Source: a virus. Taken from it: a stretch of 20,330 nt of DNA. The stretch spans positions 1 through 20,330 of IMG/VR virus record IMGVR_UViG_3300032607_000113. One strand, written 5' to 3'. This document shows positions 8,621 to 14,791 of this stretch, in pieces; within the stretch, counting starts at the first letter, position 1, and the number at the start of each line of letters is the position of its first letter. A program made the position numbers and the translations under genes. The notes beneath the pieces are model-generated. The model was not told the DNA's origin. It saw nothing but the letters and a program-made list of their open reading frames with translations, and made no database searches.

Positions 8621-8636
8621 GCCCACCGAAGTGGGC
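8621..8636 (-). other. UUCG-tetraloop hairpin before terminase
   Basis: On the minus strand GCCCAC-TTCG-GTGGGC forms a six-pair stem closed by the extra-stable C(UUCG)G tetraloop. It is followed by TTCTCTGTTT and then the terminase ribosome site. It could be a terminator for the upstream genes or an attenuator in the terminase leader. Confidence 0.55.
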
Positions 8637-8676
8637 CACCCCGTGTTCTTCAAGGGAGAGAAGTGAAGACGCGATA

Positions 8677-8682
8677 AGTATA
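8677..8682 (-). promoter_or_regulatory. possible -10 element upstream of terminase
   Basis: On the minus strand TATACT occurs in the 92-base gap before terminase, a good match to a sigma70-type -10 box. The -35 region is poor, so this is only a candidate. If used, its transcript would start upstream of the UUCG hairpin. Confidence 0.3.
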
Positions 8683-8692
8683 GCGGTAAAAG

Positions 8693-8923
8693 TCATCGAC
8701 GTTTCAGTTCCTTAATAATTTCTAGTAAGGCTTCTGCTCCTAATTCCGAATCCATTAATAACTCTTTATTAGATGACCTTTGCCATCCTGTTATTTCTTT
8801 GCCGATAATGTATAAAGCGTTTTCTGCCCAATTAACTAATTCAGGAGTTGCTAAGTTAGAGATACGCTTCTGTATCTTCGTCTGGGGCTGGTGTCCATCC
8901 CGCTTTTTCCGTAAAGTCATCAT
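8693..8923 (-). CDS. small helical protein upstream of terminase
   Basis: The 76-residue product has a basic N-terminus and a helical body (PELVNWAENALYIIGKEITG, then LGAEALLEIIKELKRR). It overlaps the preceding gene by 68 bases in another frame, which is unusual here. The early start is nevertheless supported by GGAGGG nine bases upstream of a double ATG, and no later in-frame start has such a site. It is the gene immediately before large terminase in transcript order, so a small terminase-like DNA-binding role is possible. However, it is short for that family and no helix-turn-helix is evident. The function remains unknown. Confidence 0.65.
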   Translation of the reverse strand: MMTLRKKRDGHQPQTKIQKRISNLATPELVNWAENALYIIGKEITGWQRSSNKELLMDSELGAEALLEIIKELKRR

Positions 8924-9164
8924 AAGTTACATCCCTCCGTTTTAAAGCCGAGTTTAGTGCATCTTCTTCGTTTTTAGACCCCTGCCATTTGCCTACAACT
9001 AAAATGTATTTAAATGGGAGCCTAACCATAAGGGGTTCGCCAAAGCGGTATGGAGCAGTGATTTCTTGGGTCCAACCCTTTGTTTGTATCTTTTTATTCC
9101 AAATCAAGGGTTGACGAATAATTTGTATGAACCGTTGTGTTCCGATGTCGTAGACCTTTGGCAT
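8856..9164 (-). CDS. hypothetical protein
   Basis: The 102-residue protein has a mixed beta/alpha pattern: an N-terminal beta-rich half (IGTQRFIQIIRQPLIW, then GEPLMVRLPFKYILVVGKW) and an acidic C-terminus ending in PAPDEDTEAYL. No Cys pairs, signal peptide or membrane segment are visible. It starts three bases after the stop of the KTSC-domain gene without a clear ribosome site of its own, so it is probably translated by reinitiation. Its 3' end overlaps the next gene by 68 bases. I do not recognise the family. Confidence 0.65.
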   Translation of the reverse strand: MPKVYDIGTQRFIQIIRQPLIWNKKIQTKGWTQEITAPYRFGEPLMVRLPFKYILVVGKWQGSKNEEDALNSALKRRDVTYDDFTEKAGWTPAPDEDTEAYL

Positions 9165-9167
9165 TGT

Positions 9168-9986
9168 TTACCGTTTCTTTTTATTGCCTTTGCTGGACTT
9201 TAATGCTGTTGTAGTTTGTCTGTTTGCTTTTGACTTGGGGATTAACCCTTGCTTCTGTTTGTCACGACCTACCTTGCCACCAGTTTTAGTAGCACGGTTG
9301 TCATACTCAAAAAAGATTTGGTTAGTACGAGCAATACGATACAGGGTTTCACGAGCATAAGTAGGGACGCTGCCCATATCTGCAATGCCGTGTGGGTGGC
9401 TATCTAAATAGCGAAGAATAAAACGGCCCTTGGAGTAAGCAGCCTTAAATGAAGACCATGTGGTTGCTTTAACATCGTGGTAGTTATAAAAAGTACCATC
9501 ACGAAACACAACGGTTAATACTTCTCGTTTTCTGTCATAACCCGCAGCAACTGTACGTGGTCTTTTGTAATTCATTGACGAGGTTGGAATAATGCTTAAT
9601 GGTGCTGGTCCATCGGAGTAATCACGAGGGTCATCAGCAAAGTTTGTTCCTGCAGGTCCCTTAGATAAATCATAAGGGTCGTAATAATTTCCAGCCTTTT
9701 CATAATCTTGAAGACCTTCAGATAAGTCATCTTCTAAATCTTCATAGTCATCATGATAAATAGCCATGGCATCAAAGTATTCTGAGCCAGGTGCAACAGG
9801 GAGTGCTCCTGGTAAAGAGTTAAGAACATTAACCCTTGAATCCAGGAGACTCCCCATGCCTTGAACTTCTTTATTAGAAATTCCGTACATACCTGCTGTA
9901 GGGTCGAGATTGCTCATCAAATCTGATGCAGAGGGCATCGGTTGGGTCTGACGACCACCGCTACCAGCATTTCGTGCTACAGCCAT
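9168..9986 (-). CDS. KTSC-domain phage protein
   Basis: The 272-residue protein carries a KTSC-like domain at about residues 134-196, seen as AAGYDRKREVLTVVFRDG, a YNYHDV strand and then AAYSKGRFILRYL. KTSC domains are short beta-rich modules often attached to phage and nucleic acid enzymes; their function is not settled. In front is a disordered, very acidic stretch (about 78-92), and the C-terminus from residue 230 is strongly basic (KSSKGNKKKR). AAGGAG precedes the ATG by a few bases. In transcript order it lies after the surface-like protein gene and before the small genes leading to terminase. A virion-internal or packaging role would suit the charge pattern, but this is inference. Confidence 0.75.
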   Translation of the reverse strand: MAVARNAGSGGRQTQPMPSASDLMSNLDPTAGMYGISNKEVQGMGSLLDSRVNVLNSLPGALPVAPGSEYFDAMAIYHDDYEDLEDDLSEGLQDYEKAGNYYDPYDLSKGPAGTNFADDPRDYSDGPAPLSIIPTSSMNYKRPRTVAAGYDRKREVLTVVFRDGTFYNYHDVKATTWSSFKAAYSKGRFILRYLDSHPHGIADMGSVPTYARETLYRIARTNQIFFEYDNRATKTGGKVGRDKQKQGLIPKSKANRQTTTALKSSKGNKKKR

Positions 9987-10002
9987 TTAATTACTCCTTA
10001 GA

Positions 10003-10662
10003 TTACGCTGATGCTGCCCAAGGTGTAATTGTAACTGCTGCACCGACTGCTGTTGTTGCAGCACCGCCAGCAATTGTCTGTGACTTGATTGTTCCTGCTG
10101 CACCTGTTAGTGCTGTTCCAGGTGTGATAGCACCTGTGTTTGCAACAGTAAATCCTGTACCAGCGATAATAAGTGTGCTTCCTGAACCGCTAGTTACAGA
10201 GAAAGTACCAACAAGTGCTGCTGGAATACCTGTTCCTGCAATGATGGTGACCTTAGTTCCTACAGCCCATGTGGTTGTTCCACCAGCAACGGTTACAGTT
10301 GCTGCGGTTGTAGTTATTGCGTTAATGCCAGTTGGCTGTGTAGCCGTGTTTGTTGCACCTGCTGCAGTCGTAACTGTAAGACCTGAGTCCTTCATAACGT
10401 CATCAGCATTTGCTGTTGTCATACCAAGAACACTCTTAACTAGAACGTAGTCGGTTGGACCTGCTACGTCAGAACCTGGTGTGTTTGGTGTGTACTGTGG
10501 GTATCCATTCCAACCTGATTCTAGGTTGATGTGGTCGCCAAGTGATAGGTCTAAGCGGGTTGTACGAGAATCGTTGCCTTGTGGAGCAATGTTGCCCCAT
10601 ACAAAATCAACTGCGATTTCTCCTGCGGTGTCTAATTGAGCACCTGCGTTGTTTACTGCCAT
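10003..10662 (-). CDS. Thr/Ala/Gly-rich surface-like virion protein
   Basis: The 219-residue product has an ordered-looking N-terminal third (EIAVDFVWGNIAPQGNDSRT up to VLVKSVLGMTTANADD) followed by a low-complexity, beta-prone tail from about residue 95 made almost entirely of Thr, Ala, Gly, Val and Ile, with Ig-like strand periodicity (AVGTKVTIIAGTG, TLIIAGTGF). Such proteins are common as capsid decoration or fibre-associated proteins in tailed phages. GAGGAAA lies seven bases before the ATG. The opposite strand has a long open frame here only because of the biased codon use. The exact family is not recognised. Confidence 0.7.
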   Translation of the reverse strand: MAVNNAGAQLDTAGEIAVDFVWGNIAPQGNDSRTTRLDLSLGDHINLESGWNGYPQYTPNTPGSDVAGPTDYVLVKSVLGMTTANADDVMKDSGLTVTTAAGATNTATQPTGINAITTTAATVTVAGGTTTWAVGTKVTIIAGTGIPAALVGTFSVTSGSGSTLIIAGTGFTVANTGAITPGTALTGAAGTIKSQTIAGGAATTAVGAAVTITPWAASA

Positions 10663-10896
10663 TTATATTTCCTCACATGTGTGGTTGTTTAATTGCTCTC
10701 CGTATAACACATCGTCACAGTCGCGACATCTAAAAAGACGAACGGTATCGAATGCTTCATGTAAGGAGTCCGAATGGTCGTTACCGTATTCAACCTTGGG
10801 TCCAGCGAGGACTTCAGGTGGAAATGGTCCTACGGGTGAATGAGCATTTCCAGGGACGGGATGTCCCTGTACTGCAAATTTTCTTACAACTTTCAT
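10663..10896 (-). CDS. small protein with C2HC zinc-finger-like tail
   Basis: The 77-residue protein ends in Cys57-X2-Cys60-X11-His72-X-Cys74, a probable zinc-binding finger (FRCRDCDDVLYG at its start). The front half is Gly/Pro-rich and contains the non-globular PVGPFPPEVLAGPKVEYG. Its ATG overlaps the stop of the upstream gene (TGATG), so translation is coupled. It is followed immediately by the surface-like protein gene. Function unknown; nucleic acid or protein binding is the usual role of such fingers. Confidence 0.7.
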   Translation of the reverse strand: MKVVRKFAVQGHPVPGNAHSPVGPFPPEVLAGPKVEYGNDHSDSLHEAFDTVRLFRCRDCDDVLYGEQLNNHTCEEI

Positions 10897-11165
10897 CAGG
10901 CATCTGGCTGAACGTCAGAAACTTTTTTTACTTTCTTAACAGGAGCCTCTGGCTCTTCTACAGGAACCTCTGACTCTTTAACTCCAGAAAGGATTAAAGT
11001 TGCATCTCTAACCTCTGACTTAGAAGCATCGCTAATTTCTAAAAGACCCGCAATTTGACGGTCTCTTAAAAACGACGGCAAACAAACATTGCAATAATCC
11101 ACTTTAGATGCTGGACTTGGTGCATAGGTGTATTGAGCCGTATTTTCACAATTAACACATTTCAT
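10896..11165 (-). CDS. small zinc-ribbon protein
   Basis: The 89-residue protein has an N-terminal treble of Cys pairs: Cys3-X2-Cys6 and Cys25-X2-Cys28, a typical zinc ribbon spacing. A helix with FLRDRQIAGLLEISDAS follows, then an acidic Pro/Glu/Val/Lys-rich tail (about 65-85). AAGGAG precedes the ATG by six bases. It is the second of two adjacent small zinc-binding genes that share a stop/start overlap. No specific family is recognised. Confidence 0.7.
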   Translation of the reverse strand: MKCVNCENTAQYTYAPSPASKVDYCNVCLPSFLRDRQIAGLLEISDASKSEVRDATLILSGVKESEVPVEEPEAPVKKVKKVSDVQPDA

Positions 11166-11175
11166 AGTTTTCTCC

Positions 11176-11439
11176 TTAACAATCCCACTTGCGTAATGCT
11201 AGTGCTTTTCTAGTTGGTTTTCCGTTTCTTTCCATTGGTCCTGGCATTCCGCCCATACGTGCACAGAATGATTTACGACGTGATGCGTCTTTTGGAGAAC
11301 GTGCTGCTCTTTCTCTGGAGACAGGTGCCTTTAAATTAGAACCAGGGTTTTCTCTTTCATAAGATTTACGACCTGCTTCATTAAGACCACCTTTGGAATT
11401 TTTACCTTCCTTACGTTGCCATGCTGCTGACTTTGCCAT
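11176..11439 (-). CDS. DUF6321-like small basic phage protein
   Basis: The 87-residue protein contains the diagnostic-looking blocks AWQRKEGKNSKGGLNEAGRK, SYERENPGSNLKAPV and RRKSFCARMGGMPG. From memory these match DUF6321, a family frequent in aquatic phages and algal viruses with no known function. The protein is very basic (Lys/Arg throughout) and would bind nucleic acid or a polyanion. It starts two bases after the stop of the preceding gene, with only a weak AAGAAG ribosome site, and lies in the small-gene run before the zinc-ribbon gene. The family call is by motif memory. Confidence 0.75.
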   Translation of the reverse strand: MAKSAAWQRKEGKNSKGGLNEAGRKSYERENPGSNLKAPVSRERAARSPKDASRRKSFCARMGGMPGPMERNGKPTRKALALRKWDC

Positions 11440-11441
11440 AA

Positions 11442-12218
11442 TTACTTCTTACGAGGACGTGGAGCAGATTTTTTAGCAGTAGCCCTTTTAGCAGCAGCCT
11501 TTTTAGCAACTGGTGTTGGAGCCATTCCTTTGTTATCAGGATGGTCTGGGTTCTTCATAATTTTTCCACCAGGACCTTGAACTACTTTAGGAACAAATGC
11601 ACCTGCAGTTTGTGCAGGGGCTGTTGACGCAGCAGTTGCTTGTGGTGCTTCAGGAGCAGCAGGTGCTGGAGATTGGTTTTGTGCAGGTGCTGCTTCTGTG
11701 TAGGGATTGTACTTTGCTTGAATATCTCCTACTTTAAACTCACTTACTCTACCTCTTTTACCAATAGAGTTTACTGCACGAGTTTTTGCTCTTAACTCTG
11801 CAACGGTATTTGCACTAGATAATGCAGAAGTATTTAATTCATGATTTTGTTCAGAACCTAAACGTTCCATACCTTGTGCATGTCCTGTACGAAGTTTACG
11901 CATTTCAAATCTTTGTTGACCTGCTGCATCACGAGAACCTGTTTGTAATTTTTCTGTTTGCATAGATTGACGAACAGTAAGTTCACGACGTTGCATTCCT
12001 GATTCGTGTCTTTGTTTCATTCCTTGAAGGTCTTTGCTGTAACCGTGCTGACGTTCGTTACGAACACTTGACAATGCGTGGTTAGCAGCAAGGTAAGACA
12101 TGTCTCTACGACGGTCCTGAGCACCTTTAAACATGTTGTCAATGCCATCTGCAATCGGCTTTACAATGTTAGGCATTCCTCCTGGAGGAGCACCCATAGG
12201 AATCTGGTTCATAGTCAT
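11442..12218 (-). CDS. helical protein with histone H1-like basic tail
   Basis: The 258-residue product has three sections. Residues 1-35 are Gly/Pro/Met-rich. Residues 36-150 form a long charged helical region rich in Arg, Gln, Glu and Met, without heptad-strong hydrophobics (for example ERQHGYSKDLQGMKQRHESG). From about 175 to 205 is an Ala/Pro linker, and the last 30 residues are almost all Ala, Lys, Arg and Pro (KKAAAKRATAKKSAPRPRKK), much like an H1 tail or the bacterial histone-like AAK repeats. Such a tail predicts DNA binding. Candidates are an ejected internal virion protein or a DNA-condensing protein. AGGAG lies about eleven bases before the chosen ATG; a second ATG two codons later is also possible. 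Confidence 0.7.
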   Translation of the reverse strand: MTMNQIPMGAPPGGMPNIVKPIADGIDNMFKGAQDRRRDMSYLAANHALSSVRNERQHGYSKDLQGMKQRHESGMQRRELTVRQSMQTEKLQTGSRDAAGQQRFEMRKLRTGHAQGMERLGSEQNHELNTSALSSANTVAELRAKTRAVNSIGKRGRVSEFKVGDIQAKYNPYTEAAPAQNQSPAPAAPEAPQATAASTAPAQTAGAFVPKVVQGPGGKIMKNPDHPDNKGMAPTPVAKKAAAKRATAKKSAPRPRKK

Positions 12219-12232
12219 GGCTACAGTTTCTC

Positions 12233-12601
12233 CTAAAAATCTTTCTTTGTGGGGCTAATCTGTTTAATTGCTTCTAATAAAACAATCTGGTTTTGACTGC
12301 GGGTAATCTCAGCCTCTTCAAGTTTCTTTTCCAGTTTGTCCTGTCGTCGTTCTAGACGGTTAACCACGTCCTTGACCGATTTGCCACCATTATGGCTAAG
12401 TTCGCCATCTAACTTGTTAAGGCGAGCCATCACTCCTGGGACAGCGTCACGACCTGCTTCAGCGTCAGAACCTTCCCAGTCCAGAATAAACTTTGCCCAT
12501 CTTCCAAATAGTTTACTAACTTTTTTAAACAAGGGATACAAGACGGCACACCCTCCAAGGATAATTCCAATAATCATGGAAACGGTTTCTAGTGTGGTCA
12601 T
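12233..12601 (-). CDS. membrane-anchored coiled-coil protein, holin-like
   Basis: The 122-residue protein has one N-terminal membrane segment (about residues 7-26, MIIGIILGGCAVLYPLF) and then a soluble part ending in a coiled coil (about 75-110, RLERRQDKLEKKLEEAE). This layout resembles the DUF2746-type membrane proteins of actinophages and may be a holin or a holin partner. AAGGGA is seven bases before the ATG, and it begins 20 bases after the stop of the two-helix holin candidate. Together the two membrane genes suggest a split lysis-timing system, but only the topology is visible. Confidence 0.65.
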   Translation of the reverse strand: MTTLETVSMIIGIILGGCAVLYPLFKKVSKLFGRWAKFILDWEGSDAEAGRDAVPGVMARLNKLDGELSHNGGKSVKDVVNRLERRQDKLEKKLEEAEITRSQNQIVLLEAIKQISPTKKDF

Positions 12602-12620
12602 CTTGTATCCCTTAGATTAA

Positions 12621-12902
12621 TTACTTTTTGTTGGCTGACTTTTTAGCAGCGTCTGTAATTTTTTTAGATACTTCGCTTGCTGCTTTTTCTGCAACAAGTC
12701 CAAATGCTGGGTCTTTCTTATTAATGAAGCGAAGTGCTACAGGAACAAGTGAAGCCCAAAGTGCATTTGCAACAAGTAGCCATTCTCCTTGACCAAAGTC
12801 AAGTGGGCTTGCCAGGTTGCTTGTCTGTGCAACAATCATTACTGCGCCAACTACTTGACCAATAAGATTGCGTACGTAGGACTCAATCAGTGCTTTATTC
12901 AT
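12621..12902 (-). CDS. putative holin
   Basis: The 93-residue protein has two predicted membrane helices (about 12-29, VRNLIGQVVGAVMIVAQTS; and 41-58, LLVANALWASLVPVALRF) and a basic C-terminal tail ending in KKSANKK. The block FINKKDPAFG after the second helix is the same pattern seen in actinophage holins (an N-K/P-K-D-P-A-F-G ending, from memory). Holins form the inner-membrane lesions that release the endolysin. AAGGAGATATAA gives a strong ribosome site directly before the ATG. A short hairpin lies just in front of it. The endolysin gene lies about 1.3 kb upstream in transcript order, which is a looser linkage than usual. Confidence 0.7.
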   Translation of the reverse strand: MNKALIESYVRNLIGQVVGAVMIVAQTSNLASPLDFGQGEWLLVANALWASLVPVALRFINKKDPAFGLVAEKAASEVSKKITDAAKKSANKK

Positions 12903-12916
12903 TTATATCTCCTTAA

Positions 12917-12934
12917 CGTGTCCGAATTGACACG
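12917..12934 (-). promoter_or_regulatory. small hairpin next to the holin ribosome site
   Basis: CGTGTC at 12917-12922 pairs with GACACG at 12929-12934 around a six-base loop. The stem ends five bases before the GGAG of the holin ribosome site. The remaining roughly 100 bases up to the terminator show no convincing promoter pair. A role in holding the ribosome site open or recruiting a factor is possible but unproven. Confidence 0.35.
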
Positions 12935-13039
12935 CCAATAGTTTAGTCGTCTTCTCGGTTTCTAAGTGGAGTTTCGGTTTAGTTTTAAATTAAATAGCCA
13001 CGAATGATGCTTAGTAGGAACTAAGTTAAGCAAATAAAT

Positions 13040-13068
13040 AAGCCGTAGGCTGGTTAAACCTACGGCTT
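13040..13068 (-). terminator. bidirectional-type terminator after the lipoprotein gene
   Basis: AAGCCGTAGG at 13040-13049 pairs perfectly with CCTACGGCTT at 13059-13068 around a nine-base loop. The minus strand continues with ATTTATTTG and the plus strand with GTTTTAG, so it could work in either direction. It lies seven bases beyond the lipoprotein stop codon. Confidence 0.8.
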
Positions 13069-13075
13069 GTTTTAG

Positions 13076-13351
13076 TTAACCCTGTGGTGTTGGTAACGGA
13101 ATTGGTTCTGGTGTTGCAACGCTATCTTCACTCCATGGTTCTGGTAAATCTTGTGTTGCATTTGGGTCTTCAGTTGGTAGCGGATTTGGTGCTTGTGGTA
13201 TGTCTTTTAAAGAATCACTTGGAATAAGGATTGTTGGATTTTCAACGATGTTGTCGTGAATATCAAATGGACCAACAGGAGCGTTAACGCTGCATCCTGT
13301 TAGTAGTATGGAGGTTAGTCCTAGTGCTGCTAATTTCGGTGTTAGTAACAT
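13076..13351 (-). CDS. small phage lipoprotein, Pro-rich
   Basis: The 91-residue product begins with a signal peptide and lipobox: a hydrophobic stretch at about residues 7-17 followed by LTGC (17-20), so Cys20 would be lipid-modified and the mature chain of about 71 residues tethered outside the membrane. The mature part is Pro/Glu/Asp-rich and probably extended. Phage lipoproteins are known as superinfection-exclusion factors or, in Gram-negative hosts, as outer-membrane spanins; which applies here is unknown, and a spanin role is unlikely for an actinobacterial host. The gene stands alone, with its own promoter so close that the mRNA would start at the ATG, and no ribosome site is present. 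A terminator follows immediately. Independent expression would fit an exclusion or conversion gene better than a late lysis gene. Confidence 0.8.
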   Translation of the reverse strand: MLLTPKLAALGLTSILLTGCSVNAPVGPFDIHDNIVENPTILIPSDSLKDIPQAPNPLPTEDPNATQDLPEPWSEDSVATPEPIPLPTPQG

Positions 13352-13357
13352 GGCTTC

Positions 13358-13386
13358 AGCATAACCCTTAACCGAAAAAATGTTAA
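13358..13386 (-). promoter_or_regulatory. promoter for the lipoprotein gene, leaderless
   Basis: On the minus strand TTAACA (13386-13381) is separated by exactly 17 bases from TATGCT (13363-13358), a good -35/-10 pair. Six bases then separate the -10 from the lipoprotein ATG, so the expected transcript start coincides with the A of ATG. No ribosome site lies between, as expected for a leaderless mRNA. Confidence 0.7.
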
Positions 13387-13430
13387 GTCCCCAGAATAAA
13401 AACCTTTAAAGAAGGTGATAGGGTGTATTC

Positions 13431-13497
13431 ATACTTCTTTAGAAGTATAGCCTCTGGTCCCTCGGTACAAATGTACCTTTCGGGGAGGGACCAGGGG
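13431..13497 (-). terminator. double hairpin after the lysis-region operon
   Basis: A long stem pairs 13451-13463 (CCTCTGGTCCCTC) with 13485-13497 with one G-T pair, and an inner GGTAC-AAAT-GTACC stem at 13464-13477. Next to it ATACTTCT-TT-AGAAGTAT at 13431-13448 makes a second stem. It follows the stop of the Gly-rich 87-residue gene on the minus strand. The plus-strand side has CGTTTTAATT, the minus side lacks a clean T-run, so termination is likely but not ideal. Confidence 0.6.
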
Positions 13498-13501
13498 CGT
13501 T

Positions 13502-13765
13502 TTAATTAGAACCGCCGTCACCACCCATACCACCGTCACCACCAGGACCATAAGCAGAAGAGGTCTCTCCCATACCTGATACTGGTTCATTTACAGCAGC
13601 AGTCATATAGCCACCGTAACCACTGTACTGACTAATAGACATTGGGTACATTGCGGAATAAAAACCATTACCAACAAACCCTCTATCAGGATTCATTAGC
13701 CCTTGTCTACGAATGTTTTCTTCGTTAGCAACTGCATTAATAAATTGATTACTTAAAACGTTCAT
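13502..13765 (-). CDS. small Gly/Tyr-rich protein
   Basis: The 87-residue protein starts with a short helical segment (LSNQFINAVANEENIRRQGL) and then turns into a Gly/Tyr/Ser/Met-rich, probably disordered tail, with GGDGGMGGDGG at the end. There are no Cys motifs or membrane segments. The ATG overlaps the stop of the DUF7455-like gene by four bases (ATGA). It is the last gene before the double hairpin, so the end of an operon. A small virion-surface or adhesive protein is a guess only; the family is not recognised. Confidence 0.65.
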   Translation of the reverse strand: MNVLSNQFINAVANEENIRRQGLMNPDRGFVGNGFYSAMYPMSISQYSGYGGYMTAAVNEPVSGMGETSSAYGPGGDGGMGGDGGSN

Positions 13766-13944
13766 ACGGTTGCCAATGCTGGATGAAGAAGGTGTTCTGG
13801 GTCTTCAATGCTAATAGATTTATCTTTTAGAGCAGGACCAAATTCTTTTGAATGATGTCCGCAAAATAGTAACTCACCGTTAAGTAAAATGAAACGAACC
13901 ATAGCACTAGCAGTGCAACGGTCACAGCGGTCATTTGCGTTCAT
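13762..13944 (-). CDS. DUF7455-like small zinc-binding protein
   Basis: The 60-residue protein shows Cys7-X2-Cys10 in DRCDRCTASAMVRFIL and Cys28-Gly-His30-His31 in GELLFCGHH, the hallmark of DUF7455. That family is widespread in actinobacteria and their phages, with unknown function. It is a useful pointer to the host. The gene overlaps both neighbours by four bases (ATGA junctions with the HNH gene before and the Gly-rich gene after), so all three are translationally coupled. The full domain is present; no truncation is evident. Confidence 0.85.
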   Translation of the reverse strand: MNANDRCDRCTASAMVRFILLNGELLFCGHHSKEFGPALKDKSISIEDPEHLLHPALATV

Positions 13945-14231
13945 TTTTTCTTCTTTCTGTCGGTGTTACCCCTGGCGATGTTCTTACTAGCAGACATTAC
14001 ACGTAAATTGGAAGAAGAATCGTTTGAACGGTTGTTATCTTTATGGTCAACATGCTCATCTTTACCAAGTTTTCTACCTAGTTGTTTTTCTTTTTTGTCA
14101 CGGGCTTGGTTACTAGTTGTAGTGGTTTGCGTTTTTGGGTCGTAAGTAGTAACTACTTTACGTCCTTTGTTCTTACCGCTTTTAATTGTGTAAGGGCCGT
14201 ATGTGACTTTCTTTTTACTAGGTAGTGTCAT
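13941..14231 (-). CDS. HNH endonuclease, small
   Basis: The 96-residue protein ends in an HNH_3-like core: the block DEHVDHKDNNRSNDSSSNLR (about residues 58-77) supplies His60, Asp62, His63 and Asn residues of the metal-binding site, and a second Asn follows in SASKNIARGN. The N-terminal half is basic, with TYGPYTIKSGKNKGRKV and a Thr-rich linker, and could bind DNA. It may be a stand-alone homing-type nuclease, or a helper of packaging as in other phages with HNH proteins. It is placed between the endolysin and DUF7455 genes rather than beside terminase, which suggests a mobile or accessory origin. The ribosome site is weak. Confidence 0.82.
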   Translation of the reverse strand: MTLPSKKKVTYGPYTIKSGKNKGRKVVTTYDPKTQTTTTSNQARDKKEKQLGRKLGKDEHVDHKDNNRSNDSSSNLRVMSASKNIARGNTDRKKKK

Positions 14232-14242
14232 CGTCTACTTTC

Positions 14243-14791
14243 TTATTTACCGCAGCAACTGCAAACGGCTACTGGAGCAGCAGGTGCTGCACTCTTAAAC
14301 TTTGGACGACCGAAGCCTACAATGGAAATCATCTCTCCAGCCTTGTTCTTCTTAAATCCACGAAGTTTCTTTGAAACCTGTCCGCCATTTCTTTGGCTTC
14401 CTTTTTTATCTGGGCTTGTGTTTCCTTCGATGCACCAAACAGTTCCATCACCGTTATCTTTAATAACAATACCTACGTGAGAAATTCTGTTGACATCGTC
14501 TGATGGGAAATCAAAATACGCAATATCTCCTGGTTCTGGGTCAGCAATATCTGCGTCAATCCAAGAGTTTGCTTTCTTAAACGCTGCTGCTCCACCAGGT
14601 GTGTAAACAGTATTAGGAACCTTTACTCCTGCTTCATTTGCACACCAGTTTACGAAAGAACCGCACCATGGTTGAAAGTTAGCCTTTGTATAAGCACCGT
14701 ACTTTGTTTCATTATCTTTTGGACCTTCAATGGTTCCAAGTTCTGCTTTTGCAACTTCAATAAGTTTTGCAACTGTTCCCATGTCTGCCAT
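14243..14791 (-). CDS. CHAP-domain endolysin
   Basis: The 182-residue protein is a CHAP (NlpC/P60-clan) peptidoglycan hydrolase. The catalytic Cys43 sits in PWCGSFVNWC, the His105 in RISHVGIVI, and a third residue in IEGNTS (Glu122/Asn124). Such enzymes cut peptide cross-links or the amide bond in the cell wall. No separate wall-binding domain or signal peptide is present, so export must rely on a holin. The C-terminus is odd: an Ala/Pro linker followed by CSCCGK, a small Cys cluster that might bind metal, form disulfides or act as a wall anchor. The ATG overlaps the preceding gene's stop (TAATG), linking it to the small membrane protein upstream. Confidence 0.9.
   Translation of the reverse strand: MADMGTVAKLIEVAKAELGTIEGPKDNETKYGAYTKANFQPWCGSFVNWCANEAGVKVPNTVYTPGGAAAFKKANSWIDADIADPEPGDIAYFDFPSDDVNRISHVGIVIKDNGDGTVWCIEGNTSPDKKGSQRNGGQVSKKLRGFKKNKAGEMISIVGFGRPKFKSAAPAAPVAVCSCCGK

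Noticed and set aside
9926-10450. Long open frame on the plus strand (Val/Pro/Ala-rich)
   Set aside because: It is antisense to the Thr/Ala/Gly-rich surface-like gene, whose codon bias keeps the other strand open. It has no ribosome site, while the minus-strand gene has one and fits the operon.
13441-13500. Possible shared regulatory repeat with the hairpin at 1853-1888
   Set aside because: Both stems contain GTCCCTC and CTCTGG words, but in different order and with different loops. This is better explained by common terminator-like composition than by a true repeat.
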